Source of the DNA: Paramesorhizobium sp049065735
GTDB taxonomy: Bacteria; Pseudomonadota; Alphaproteobacteria; Rhizobiales; Rhizobiaceae
Direction: 5' to 3'
DNA length: 64,000 bases
NCBI RefSeq assembly: GCF_049065735.1
Contig: NZ_JBAKHD010000005.1
Location: 310,001-374,000, forward strand
In this document: positions 43,030 through 51,617 of the stretch, piece after piece
Position numbering within the stretch: position 1 is the first letter of the stretch
Layout: every line of letters begins with the position of its first letter
Notes under the pieces: model-generated
Told to the model about the DNA's origin: nothing
Databases searched by the model: none
What the model saw: only the letters and a program-made list of their open reading frames with translations
Program-made: the position numbers and the translations under genes

Positions 43030-43045
43030 TGTCATAATTATGACA
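43030..43045 (-). promoter_or_regulatory. Conserved upstream palindrome of gene D (perfect copy)
   Basis: TGTCATAATTATGACA, a perfect 16-bp palindrome 92 bases upstream of the ATG. It is the best representative of the site found before all four paralogues. Confidence 0.6.
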
Positions 43046-43140
43046 TTATAAATAAATCTTTTTATAAAAGTCCGTTTCGTTTTGAGTTTTTGATTTTTAT
43101 CCTGAGATATTCTTTTATTGTTTGAGTTAAAGTTTCATGT

Positions 43141-45021
43141 CTAGTTCTTCTCTTGCCGGAACGAGCGGACCAGATCGTTGGCGCGCGGCTTTTGTCTATC
43201 CATCATTCGTAGATGCTCTTCGCGCGCTTCGGCATGGCGGACGCGCCAGTCGGGCTCTTCCGCCCGCAGGGACGCCCGCTGGGCCGGATCGAGGGGCATG
43301 ATGGGCGGGAGGGAGGGTTTTTGCTCTTCTTCCAGAGAAGGGCGCGTTCCGTAGTCGCGGAATTCGGGTTCAGCTTCGGCGGCGGTGCTGTCGAAATGGC
43401 GCAGACGCTCGATGACGCTTTCCAGCGACACGCGCCGGTCACCCGTGCGCATCAGTTGCTGCTGTTCCTGCATATGCGCGCCGGGCAGCTTGTGGACGGG
43501 GATGGTTTCGAAGGTCATGCGCATCGGCGTCGACAGCGCTTCGCCGAAGGCGATGGCTTCGCGATTGGCGATGGACGACAGGAAATTGACCATGCTCTTC
43601 GCCGCGCCCGTGATCGCGCCCTTGATGATCTGCTGATCGCGCTCATTGCCGAGCCGCATGGCGAAGACGGTGTTGCATTGCGACAGGATTGTCGGGTCCA
43701 GCTCGCCGGGGCGCTGGGTCACCACGCCGAGATAAACGCCGTATTTGCGGCCCTCCTTGGCGATGCGGGCGATGGCCTGGCGCGTCGGCCAGAAGCCGGC
43801 GTCGGGATCGGCGGGGATGTAGCGGTGCGCCTCCTCGCAAACGACGAGCGTCTGGATGCGGCCGTCGCTGGATACGGCAAGGTCGAAGGCGAGGCGGCAG
43901 AGGACGGAGGCGACGGCATTCACCACCTCCGACGGTATGCCGGAAAGCTGGAAGACGCAGATCGGGCGACCCTCCTGCGGCACGCGGAAGATGCGGCTGA
44001 TCGTCTGGCGCATGGTGTCGGCGATGGTGGACGCCGCGAACATGAAGCGGAAACGCGGATCGTTGATGATCGATTCCAGCCGGGTCTTCAGCGCCTTGAG
44101 GTGAGGGCGCTCCGCCTTGCCGTCCAACTGGCCGGTGCGCTCGTTGATCAGCGCCAGCAGGTCGGAAATGCGGTAGGGGATGGGCGTGTCGGCGGAAACC
44201 GCGCGGCTGTCGCGCTCGCGGCGGCGCAGCAGCGTCGTGGACTGGTTTTCCGCCATGCGAAAGCGTTCGCGCGCGAGTTGGATCATGTCCCTTAATGCGT
44301 CCATCTCGCCTGCATTGGGCTCGCGGCCACGGAAGAGCACGTCGGCGAATTCCTCCAGCCGGAACATCCAGAAGGGCAGGTCGAGATTGGCCGCGTCCAA
44401 TACTACCGCATGGTCGGGGAAGGCGGTGGCGAATTCGTTATGCGGATCGAGGATCAGAACGCGCACGTCGGGACGCGCCTCGATCACCTTGCGCAGGAGC
44501 AGCGTCACCGCGCTGGACTTGCCGACGCCGGTGGTGCCGACGACGGCGAAATGACGCGAGAGAAGATCGTCGATGGAGATCAGGGCAGGGATGCTTCTGT
44601 CCTGCGTCAGCGCGCCGATGGTGACCGTCTCGCGCCCGCTCGCGGCATAGATGGCCGCGAGGTCGGCGGCGCGGATGCGGTGGGCGATGGCGCCCATATG
44701 CGGATATTGCGAAATGCCGGACGAAAAGGAGGAGGTGCCATCGGGCGCCGAGCGGGCTTCGCCTACCAGCTCGATATGGATATGGATGATGTTATCGTCA
44801 TCCTTCTTCCAGAGCGTATCCGGCATATCTACCTTGTGAATGAGACCGACCAGCCGGTTCTCGCCGACGCGCACGGAGATGAGTTGCCCCACGGCCCAGT
44901 AGTCTTCAGAGGCGGTAACGGAGGGGCCTGCGATGGCCGCAATCGTGGCGCGCTCGCCGTCGCATTCGATGATATAGCCCTCGGTGCGATTGCGCGCGAT
45001 GACGTGCTGTTCGTTTTGCAT
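43141..45021 (-). CDS. HerA-like P-loop ATPase (DUF87)
   Basis: HerA/FtsK-type DNA-translocating ATPase of about 626 residues from ATG 45021. An N-terminal HAS-barrel-like part (VGQLISVRVGENRLVGLIHK) is followed by Walker A FAVVGTTGVGKSSAVTLLLR, Walker B RVLILDPHNEF and a downstream Arg/Gln segment (GVVTQRPGELDPTILSQCNT) typical of HerA. HerA usually partners with NurA, and no NurA gene is next to it, so a broader ATPase role is possible. Upstream in-frame starts at 45039 and 45123 exist; 45123 lies in a repeat element and is rejected. Confidence 0.85.
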   Translation of the reverse strand: MQNEQHVIARNRTEGYIIECDGERATIAAIAGPSVTASEDYWAVGQLISVRVGENRLVGLIHKVDMPDTLWKKDDDNIIHIHIELVGEARSAPDGTSSFSSGISQYPHMGAIAHRIRAADLAAIYAASGRETVTIGALTQDRSIPALISIDDLLSRHFAVVGTTGVGKSSAVTLLLRKVIEARPDVRVLILDPHNEFATAFPDHAVVLDAANLDLPFWMFRLEEFADVLFRGREPNAGEMDALRDMIQLARERFRMAENQSTTLLRRRERDSRAVSADTPIPYRISDLLALINERTGQLDGKAERPHLKALKTRLESIINDPRFRFMFAASTIADTMRQTISRIFRVPQEGRPICVFQLSGIPSEVVNAVASVLCRLAFDLAVSSDGRIQTLVVCEEAHRYIPADPDAGFWPTRQAIARIAKEGRKYGVYLGVVTQRPGELDPTILSQCNTVFAMRLGNERDQQIIKGAITGAAKSMVNFLSSIANREAIAFGEALSTPMRMTFETIPVHKLPGAHMQEQQQLMRTGDRRVSLESVIERLRHFDSTAAEAEPEFRDYGTRPSLEEEQKPSLPPIMPLDPAQRASLRAEEPDWRVRHAEAREEHLRMMDRQKPRANDLVRSFRQEKN

Positions 45022-45054
45022 CCCGTTTGCCCCACCCATTCTCAGACTTCCGAG

Positions 45055-45200
45055 CCAGGTGCCCCTCACCCTTACCCTCTCCCCGCATTGCGGGGAGAGG
45101 GGGGCATCGACGTTGGCGCTCATGCAGAAGAGCGAGGCGCTACGCGGACGGCTCCCTCTCCCCGTTTTACGGGGAGAGGGTAAGGGTGAGGGGCACCTGG
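45055..45200. repeat. Inverted pair of GC-rich palindromic elements
   Basis: Left arm begins GGTGCCCCTCACCCTTACCC and the right arm is its reverse complement. Each contains its own hairpin (TCCCCGCATTGCGGGGA and TCCCCGTTTTACGGGGA). It lies between the HerA-like gene and the ilv leader. Confidence 0.8.
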
Positions 45201-45306
45201 CACGAGCCTCAATAACTAGCCTGCGCGTGTTGAGATAAGGTTAGCGTTTCCGCCCCTCGCATTTTCCCCGTTGACGCATCCTTCCCGTGCGGTTACTCTC
45301 CAAAAT

Positions 45307-45357
45307 ATGAACAAGCTTCTTATCGTAGTACGAGCGCGCATGGGCAGGATGGTGTAA
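45307..45357 (+). CDS. ilvL: ilv leader peptide
   Basis: A 16-residue frame, MNKLLIVVRARMGRMV, with consecutive Leu, Leu, Ile, Val, Val codons, 124 bases before ilvI. The regulatory codons are exactly those of the pathway's end products, as expected for a transcription-attenuation leader. A hairpin series and a terminator follow. There is no visible strong ribosome site, but the codon pattern and position are convincing. Confidence 0.8.
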   Translation: MNKLLIVVRARMGRMV

Positions 45358-45413
45358 CCATCCGGCGACAGCCTCCCATGCGCGACACACAGGCTCCCTC
45401 GGGGGCCTTTTTT
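45336..45413 (+). promoter_or_regulatory. Branched-chain amino acid attenuator (hairpins and terminator)
   Basis: A long hairpin pairs GCGCATGGGCAGG (45336-45348) with CCTCCCATGCGC (45372-45383). A perfect inner hairpin GGATGG / CCATCC lies at 45347-45363. Terminator hairpin AGGCTCC / GGGGCCT with CTCG loop is at 45391-45408, followed by six T. The leader peptide stop lies inside the first hairpin. The alternative antiterminator pairing was not resolved by eye. Confidence 0.75.
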
Positions 45414-45480
45414 ATTGCCTTAAACCCAGCTAAACGAAACTTTATTGCTCCGAGAAGCGCGAAAACGAAACGGAACGAAG

Positions 45481-47310
45481 ATGGATACGGCAGGAAAACA
45501 CGAAGCGGAAACCCAGCCCCAGGGAAAACGTGACGCGACGAGTATCGCGCGGGAGATGACAGGCGCGGAGATGGTCATTCAGGCGCTTATCGATCAGGGC
45601 GTCGAGCATATTTTCGGCTATCCCGGCGGCGCGGTCCTGCCGATCTATGACGAGCTGCACCAGCAGGACAAGATCGAGCACATCCTCGTGCGGCATGAGC
45701 AGGGGGCGGGGCATGCGGCGGAGGGCTATGCGCGTTCCACCGGCAAAGTCGGCGTCCTGCTGGTGACATCGGGTCCCGGCGCGACCAATGCCGTCACGCC
45801 TTTGCAGGACGCGCTGATGGATTCCATTCCCATCGTCTGCATTTCCGGGCAGGTTCCGACGACGCTGATCGGCTCCGATGCGTTCCAGGAGGCCGATACC
45901 GTCGGCATTACGCGCCCCTGCACCAAGCACAACTGGCTGGTCAAGGACGTCAACGATCTCGCCCGTATCCTCCACGAGGCCTTCCATATCGCCAGCACCG
46001 GGCGTCCTGGTCCGGTCCTCGTCGATATTCCGAAGGACATCCAGTTCGCGAAGGGCATCTATACGCCGCCGGAACCCAAGCCGCGCACGAGCTATCGCCC
46101 GACCATCGAGGGCGACCGGAACGCCATAGCGCAGGCAGTGGAACTGCTCGCCTCGGCGCGTCGTCCCGTCATCTATACCGGCGGTGGGGTCGTCAATTCC
46201 GGCCCGGAAGCATGCGGACTGTTGCGCGAACTGGTGGAATTGACCGATTTTCCGATCACGTCGACGCTGATGGGCCTTGGCGCTTATCCCGCCTCGGGCA
46301 AGAACTGGCTGGGAATGCTGGGCATGCACGGCACCTATGAAGCCAATATGTCTATGCATGATTGCGATGTCATGCTGTGCATCGGCGCGCGCTTCGACGA
46401 CCGTATCACCGGGCGGCTCGACGGTTTTTCGCCGAATTCCAAGAAGATCCATATCGATATCGACCCGTCCTCGATCAACAAGACCGTCCGCGTCGATGTG
46501 CCCGTCATCGGCGATGTCGGCCATGTGCTGGCGGAGATGGTGCAGCTGTGGCGTGCCTCGGACAAGCGTCCTAATCGCCACGCCATCGACCTCTGGTGGG
46601 GGCAGATCGACAAATGGCGGGCACGCAAGTCGCTGTCCTATACGCACAACCGCGATATCATCATGCCGCAATATGCGATCCAGCGGCTCTATGAGCTGAC
46701 GAAGGGGCGCGAGACCTACATCACCACGGAAGTCGGCCAGCACCAGATGTGGGCGGCGCAGTTCTTCGGGTTCGAAGCGCCTAATCGGTGGATGACCTCG
46801 GGCGGGCTCGGCACGATGGGCTACGGCCTGCCGGCGGCCATCGGCGCGCAGATCGCGCACCCGGATGCGCTGGTCATCGACATCGCGGGCGACGCCTCGG
46901 TGCAGATGAACATTCAGGAACTGAGCACCGCGATCCAGCACGAGGCGCCGATCAAGGTCTTCATCCTCAACAACCAATATATGGGCATGGTGCGCCAGTG
47001 GCAGCAATTGCTGCACGGCAATCGCCTGTCGCATTCCTACACAGAGGCAATGCCGGATTTCGTGCTTCTGGCGCAAGCCTATGGCGCGCATGGCATACGC
47101 TGTGAGAAGCCGGGCGATCTGGACGATGCCATCAAGGAGATGATCGAGGTGAAGAAGCCAGTCGTCTTCGATTGCCGCGTCGCCAATCTCGCCAATTGCT
47201 TCCCGATGATCCCCTCGGGCAAGGCGCATAACGAAATGCTTTTGCCGGATGAGGCAACGGACGACGTGGTGGCGAATGCAATCGACGCCAGGGGCCGTGA
47301 GCTAGTTTAA
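45481..47310 (+). CDS. ilvI: Acetolactate synthase large subunit
   Basis: First committed step of valine and isoleucine synthesis. 609 residues from ATG 45481. Thiamine-diphosphate enzyme: N-terminal TPP domain with VEHIFGYPGGAVLPIYDEL and the catalytic Glu in HEQGAGHAAEGYARS. The FAD-containing middle part follows, then the C-terminal TPP site GDASVQMNIQELSTA. A 20-residue hydrophilic extension precedes the usual start. Controlled by the leader and attenuator directly upstream; followed by ilvH after 21 bases. Confidence 0.96.
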   Translation: MDTAGKHEAETQPQGKRDATSIAREMTGAEMVIQALIDQGVEHIFGYPGGAVLPIYDELHQQDKIEHILVRHEQGAGHAAEGYARSTGKVGVLLVTSGPGATNAVTPLQDALMDSIPIVCISGQVPTTLIGSDAFQEADTVGITRPCTKHNWLVKDVNDLARILHEAFHIASTGRPGPVLVDIPKDIQFAKGIYTPPEPKPRTSYRPTIEGDRNAIAQAVELLASARRPVIYTGGGVVNSGPEACGLLRELVELTDFPITSTLMGLGAYPASGKNWLGMLGMHGTYEANMSMHDCDVMLCIGARFDDRITGRLDGFSPNSKKIHIDIDPSSINKTVRVDVPVIGDVGHVLAEMVQLWRASDKRPNRHAIDLWWGQIDKWRARKSLSYTHNRDIIMPQYAIQRLYELTKGRETYITTEVGQHQMWAAQFFGFEAPNRWMTSGGLGTMGYGLPAAIGAQIAHPDALVIDIAGDASVQMNIQELSTAIQHEAPIKVFILNNQYMGMVRQWQQLLHGNRLSHSYTEAMPDFVLLAQAYGAHGIRCEKPGDLDDAIKEMIEVKKPVVFDCRVANLANCFPMIPSGKAHNEMLLPDEATDDVVANAIDARGRELV

Positions 47311-47331
47311 CTGTTTGAAAGAACCAAAACC

Positions 47332-47904
47332 ATGAACGCACAGAATCTAGCATCCGGATCGGCCTATTTCATCGCCAGCGAGACGGAGAAACCGGAGACA
47401 CACACGCTGGCGGTGCTTGTCGACAATGAGCCGGGTGTTCTTGCCCGGGTCATCGGGCTTTTCTCGGGGCGGGGCTATAATATCGAGAGCCTTACCGTCT
47501 CGGAGACGGAGCATGAGAAGCACCTGTCGCGCATCACCATCGTAACGCGCGGGACGCCGCATGTGCTCGACCAGATCCGCCATCAGCTGGAGCGCATCGT
47601 TCCGGTGCATCGGGTGATCGATCTTTCTCTGCGTGCGGCGGAACTGGGCCATGAGCGGCCCATCGAGCGTGAGCTGGCGCTGATCAAAGTGGTGGGCACC
47701 GGCGAGCAGCGGAACGAGGCGCTGCGGCTTGCTGAAGCCTTCGGAGCCAAGGTCGATGACGCCACAACCTCCCACTTTATTTTCGAAATCACGGGCAAGA
47801 GCGCGAAGATCGACCAGTTCATCTCGATCCTAAAGCCGCTCGGGCTCATCGAAATCTGCCGTACGGGTATTGCCGCGATGAACCGTGGCCCGGAGGGGAT
47901 GTAA
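47332..47904 (+). CDS. ilvH: Acetolactate synthase small (regulatory) subunit
   Basis: Confers valine feedback inhibition. 190 residues with an N-terminal ACT domain (HTLAVLVDNEPGVLARVIGL, then GRGYNIESLTVSETEHEKHL) and a C-terminal part with ALIKVVGTGEQRNEALRLAE. Normal length. Directly behind ilvI, and both will respond to the attenuator. The C-terminus (FISILKPLGLIEICRTGIAA) is also conserved. Confidence 0.96.
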   Translation: MNAQNLASGSAYFIASETEKPETHTLAVLVDNEPGVLARVIGLFSGRGYNIESLTVSETEHEKHLSRITIVTRGTPHVLDQIRHQLERIVPVHRVIDLSLRAAELGHERPIERELALIKVVGTGEQRNEALRLAEAFGAKVDDATTSHFIFEITGKSAKIDQFISILKPLGLIEICRTGIAAMNRGPEGM

Positions 47905-47957
47905 AAACATCGGCAATGGGGTATTCCCGTAACCGGACACATCAAAGGGGATACTCC

Positions 47958-48920
47958 ATGCCGAACCTCCCGACCTACGAAGACGTAGCCGCAGCCGCGC
48001 GCCGCATCGAGGGCCATGCGCATCGCACGCCCGTCATGCGGTCCCGCACCATTGACGGGCAGCTTGGGGCGGAGGTCTTTTTCAAGGCGGAGAATTTCCA
48101 GCGGATCGGGGCGTTCAAGTTCCGGGGCGCTTATAATGCGCTGTCGCGTTTCGATGAAAAGCAGCGGAAGGCCGGTGTGCTGGCGTTCTCGTCAGGCAAT
48201 CATGCGCAGGCGATTGCGCTGGCCGGGCGGGAGCTTGGTATTGCCGCGACCATCGTCATGCCGCAGGATGCGCCGGCGGCGAAGATGGCGGCGACGCGGG
48301 GTTATGGCGCTACAGTCATTACTTATGACCGTTATACGGAGGATCGCGACGAGATCGCCAGGCGGTTGGCGGAGGAGCAGGGGTTCACGGTGATCCCGCC
48401 CTATGACCATCCTGATATCATCGCGGGGCAGGGCACGGCGGCGAAAGAGCTTCTCGAAGAGGCTGGCGAACTCGATGCGCTGTTCGTCTGCGTTGGCGGG
48501 GGCGGGTTGATTGCGGGCAGTGCGCTTGCGGCAAAGGCGCTTTCGCCCGGCTGCAATATCTATGGCGTCGAGCCGGAGGCGGGCAATGACGGACAGCAAT
48601 CCTTCCGCTCCGGTGAGATCGTGCGCATTGCGACGCCTAAGACCATTGCCGATGGCGCGCAGACGCCGTCGCTCGGACAACTGACGTTTCCCATCATCCA
48701 GCGTGAGGTGGAAGACATGCTGACCGCAAGCGATGATGAGCTCATCGACGCCATGCGCTTCTTCGCCTCGCGCATGAAGATGGTGGTGGAGCCCACTGGC
48801 TGTCTCGGCTTTGCCGGGGCGCGCCAATTGGCAGCCCAGTTCAAGGGCGGGCGGATCGGTGTCATCTTAAGCGGGGGAAATGTCGATTTGGAGCGGTTTT
48901 GTGCATTGGTAGGGAAGTAA
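47958..48920 (+). CDS. Threonine/serine dehydratase-family PLP enzyme (THA-lyase type)
   Basis: PLP fold-type II enzyme, 320 residues from ATG 47958. The lysine anchor is in FQRIGAFKFRGAYNAL, and the phosphate-binding loop is VCVGGGGLIAG. There is no C-terminal ACT domain, so it is the short catabolic form rather than the feedback-regulated biosynthetic IlvA. It could be a threo-3-hydroxyaspartate or serine/threonine ammonia-lyase; specificity is not decidable here. It follows ilvH by 53 bases. Confidence 0.85.
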   Translation: MPNLPTYEDVAAAARRIEGHAHRTPVMRSRTIDGQLGAEVFFKAENFQRIGAFKFRGAYNALSRFDEKQRKAGVLAFSSGNHAQAIALAGRELGIAATIVMPQDAPAAKMAATRGYGATVITYDRYTEDRDEIARRLAEEQGFTVIPPYDHPDIIAGQGTAAKELLEEAGELDALFVCVGGGGLIAGSALAAKALSPGCNIYGVEPEAGNDGQQSFRSGEIVRIATPKTIADGAQTPSLGQLTFPIIQREVEDMLTASDDELIDAMRFFASRMKMVVEPTGCLGFAGARQLAAQFKGGRIGVILSGGNVDLERFCALVGK

Positions 48921-48956
48921 GGCAGTAGGGATTGCACATCCTATTGCCTTATTCCC
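48919..48956. terminator. Hairpin terminator after the dehydratase gene
   Basis: AAGGCAGTAGG / CCTATTGCCTT with a ten-base loop and a TTATT tail, overlapping the stop codon of the gene. Belongs to the recurrent GGGAATA/ATTCCC hairpin type seen in this window. Confidence 0.6.
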
Positions 48957-48978
48957 CTAGTCCTGCCATTGACCATCC

Positions 48979-50106
48979 ATGCAATTCTCACCCCAACAGG
49001 ATGCGGCGCTGAAGGCCGCGGCGCAATGGCTGAAGGAAGGGCGTAAGCCGATCTTCCGGCTGTTCGGCTATGCCGGGACGGGCAAGACCACGCTTGCGCG
49101 CTATTTCGCCGAGCATGTCGATGGCGACGTGCAATTCGCTGCCTTTACCGGCAAGGCGGCGCAGGTGCTGCGCTCGAAGGGGGCGAGCAATGCGCGCACC
49201 TTGCATTCGCTCATCTATCGGCCGAAGGGCGAGGAGGCGGTGGAGGATGAGACCACCGGCAAGACCAGCATCTCACCCACCTTCTCTCTCAACCGACAGA
49301 GTCCTGTCGCCAAGGCGAAGCTCATCATCGTTGACGAATGTTCAATGGTGGACGAGCAACTCGGCCGCGATCTGATGACCTTCGGCACGCCGATTCTGGT
49401 TCTCGGCGACCCCGGCCAGTTGCCGCCGATCTCGGGCGGCGGGTTTTTCACCGAGCAAGAGCCGGACTTTCTTCTCACCGAAATCCACCGGCAGGCACGG
49501 GACAATCCGATCATCCGGCTGGCGCTCGATGTGCGCGAGGGCCGGGAGTTCGATCATGGCGATTACGGGACGGCCAAGGTCATCGGCAAGGGCGATGTGA
49601 CGCAGCAACTGGTGCTCGACGCCGATCAGGTGCTCGTCGGTACCAACCGGACGCGGCGGCGCTATAACCAGCGGCTGCGGGAGTTGAAAGGCTTCACTGC
49701 CGATTATCCGCAAGCGGGCGACAAGCTCGTCTGCCTGCGAAATGATCCGGCAAAGGGTCTGCTCAATGGCTCGCTCTGGAAGGTCATGACCGCCTCGCGC
49801 GAAACGGTGAAGCCGGGGATCAACCTGCTTGTCTCGCCTGAAGATGAGGAGCCGGGCAGGGGCGTTGCCAAGATCAAGCTTCTGAAGGCGCAGTTCGAGG
49901 ACCCGGACACGGAAATCCCTTGGCAGACGAAAAAGCGCTTCGACGACTTCGATTATGGCTATGCGCTCACCGTCCACAAGGCGCAGGGCTCGCAATGGAA
50001 CGACATCGTGCTGTTCGATGAGAGCTTTGCTTTCCGGGATACGCGGGAGCGGTGGCTTTATACGGCGATCACAAGGGCGGCGGAGCGGTTGACGATTGTG
50101 AGATAG
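48979..50106 (+). CDS. RecD-like ATP-dependent helicase / AAA ATPase
   Basis: A 375-residue 5'-3' helicase of the RecD/Dda type. Walker A FGYAGTGKTTLARYFAEH, Walker B LIIVDECSMVDEQLG and the C-terminal YALTVHKAQGSQWNDIVLF motif, with TAITRAAERLTIV at the end. Both motor lobes are present, but the RecBCD-specific N-terminal domain is missing, hence the standalone RecD-like class. Convergent with the STAS gene. Confidence 0.88.
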   Translation: MQFSPQQDAALKAAAQWLKEGRKPIFRLFGYAGTGKTTLARYFAEHVDGDVQFAAFTGKAAQVLRSKGASNARTLHSLIYRPKGEEAVEDETTGKTSISPTFSLNRQSPVAKAKLIIVDECSMVDEQLGRDLMTFGTPILVLGDPGQLPPISGGGFFTEQEPDFLLTEIHRQARDNPIIRLALDVREGREFDHGDYGTAKVIGKGDVTQQLVLDADQVLVGTNRTRRRYNQRLRELKGFTADYPQAGDKLVCLRNDPAKGLLNGSLWKVMTASRETVKPGINLLVSPEDEEPGRGVAKIKLLKAQFEDPDTEIPWQTKKRFDDFDYGYALTVHKAQGSQWNDIVLFDESFAFRDTRERWLYTAITRAAERLTIVR

Positions 50107-50126
50107 GGAATAGTAAATCCCTACTC
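50103..50126. terminator. Hairpin between convergent RecD-like and STAS genes
   Basis: TAGGGA and TCCCTA arms around an eight-base A/T-rich loop. Located exactly between the two stops. Short stem and modest T tract. Confidence 0.4.
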
Positions 50127-50525
50127 ACTAACTTCTTCCGCCTCGATCCATTTCCATGCGTCCGCCTCTTCCTCGGCGGTGAAGGTCTTCATTTCGATTG
50201 ACAGAAATGGCTTCACCAGGCTGGCGCTTAGGGTGATCCAGGCGGGTGCGCCGACGATGGCGTAGCGGCGGATATGTTTCAGCGAGCGCGACTGCATGGC
50301 AAAGGTCGAATCCTTGAATGTCGCGCTCCAGTCGATTCCTTCGAATCCATCGAGCCGCACCAGAAGATCGATCTTTTCATGCTGTTCATAGGCGGCTTCG
50401 AGAAGCCCATAGAGGTTCTCGATGTCCGCGCTAGTAAGATGACCCTCCACGGCAAAGGCGAAGGCGTCCTCCCGGTTGGTCGGAATGCGGCGGACGACGG
50501 GGATGGTGGTCTCTGGCCTCATCAT
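50121..50525 (-). CDS. STAS/SpoIIAA-like (DUF3478) protein
   Basis: A 134-residue SpoIIAA-like fold with central ENLYGLLEAAYEQHEKIDLL and a C-terminal hydrophobic strand (YAIVGAPAWITLSASL). Single-domain STAS-like proteins of this kind bind lipids or regulatory partners; the substrate is unknown here. It lies between the RecD-like helicase and pdxJ and is monocistronic. Confidence 0.75.
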   Translation of the reverse strand: MMRPETTIPVVRRIPTNREDAFAFAVEGHLTSADIENLYGLLEAAYEQHEKIDLLVRLDGFEGIDWSATFKDSTFAMQSRSLKHIRRYAIVGAPAWITLSASLVKPFLSIEMKTFTAEEEADAWKWIEAEEVSE

Positions 50526-50614
50526 CTTTTCCTTAACCTCAGGAACTTTTCCATGCTAACCCTACAACAGCACTTCCTATAACGCTACAACACCACCTTC
50601 GTTGAGGGAGAAGT

Positions 50615-51361
50615 ATGACCGCGAAGCTTTCCGTCAATCTTAACGCCGTGGCCATGCTGCGCAACCGGCGCGATTTGCCCTGGCCCAGCGTCACGGGCCT
50701 CGGACGGATCGCGCTGGGTGCGGGCGCAAGCGGCCTGACTGTGCATCCGCGTCCCGACCAGCGGCATATCCGCTTCTCCGACCTCGGCGATATCAGGGCG
50801 CTGATCGACGATGAATTTCCGGGCGCGGAATTCAATATCGAAGGCTTCCCGACGGAGCATTTCCTCGAACTCGTGGAGAAATACGAGCCGGAGCAGGTGA
50901 CGCTGGTGCCTGATGACCCGACACAGGCGACCTCCGACCATGGCTGGGACTTCGAGACCAAGGTGGATTTCCTCACGCCAATCGTGGCGAGGCTGAAGGC
51001 GCGGGCGATGCGCGTTTCGCTTTTCGCCGATCCCGATCCGAAGGGGTTGAAGGCGGCGAAAGCCACGGGGGCCGACCGGATCGAGCTTTATACCGGTCCC
51101 TATGGCGGAACCCATTCCTCACCCAAGGCGGCGGAAGAGGAGTTGCGCAAACTGGCAAAGACCGCCGACGCTGCGCTGGCGCTGGGATTCGAAATCAATG
51201 CGGGACATGATTTGACTGTCGCCAACATTCCGTCGCTGGTCCGGCGCATTCCGGGACTTTCCGAAGTCTCTATCGGCCATGGCCTCACCGCCGATGCGCT
51301 GGAACATGGAATGGCAGGCGCGGTGCGGCGCTTTTTGAAGGCATTGGAGCCAATTCCCTAA
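50615..51361 (+). CDS. pdxJ: Pyridoxine 5'-phosphate synthase
   Basis: Condenses deoxyxylulose phosphate with 3-amino-1-hydroxyacetone phosphate to pyridoxine phosphate. 248 residues, TIM barrel. Blocks: LSVNLNAVAMLRNRRDLPWP at the N-terminus, GLTVHPRPDQRHIRFSDL, and the C-terminal phosphate site VSIGHGLTADALEHGMAGAV. All family-specific segments are present and the length is right. Confidence 0.94.
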   Translation: MTAKLSVNLNAVAMLRNRRDLPWPSVTGLGRIALGAGASGLTVHPRPDQRHIRFSDLGDIRALIDDEFPGAEFNIEGFPTEHFLELVEKYEPEQVTLVPDDPTQATSDHGWDFETKVDFLTPIVARLKARAMRVSLFADPDPKGLKAAKATGADRIELYTGPYGGTHSSPKAAEEELRKLAKTADAALALGFEINAGHDLTVANIPSLVRRIPGLSEVSIGHGLTADALEHGMAGAVRRFLKALEPIP

Positions 51362-51617
51362 GCGTCCGGAAACCATGAAGAATTTCAAAATCTTAGGAGA
51401 TTGCGTGAAATCATGCGAGCGAATGGTAATCTCGGGTTTGATCGTTGCTGACGTTCTCAGACATTCGCCCTACGCATAACTGCATTGCAAGCCTTGCATT
51501 ATCCGCATTTGTTTTTACGGCACGATATGGATATCCCGTCCGCCCACGTGCCTTCAGAAACGATATCCGGGGAATACGGGGACGCAACCGAAGACCTGAG
51601 GCAGTGAGGTAGCATTT

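Noticed and set aside
45442..47229. 595-codon frame on the minus strand
   Set aside because: Antisense to ilvI, which has complete TPP-enzyme motifs. Translation looks like a shadow frame.
51362..51617. Gene-free region before kup; possible c-di-AMP or ion riboswitch
   Set aside because: No conserved riboswitch-like paired segments could be recognised by eye.
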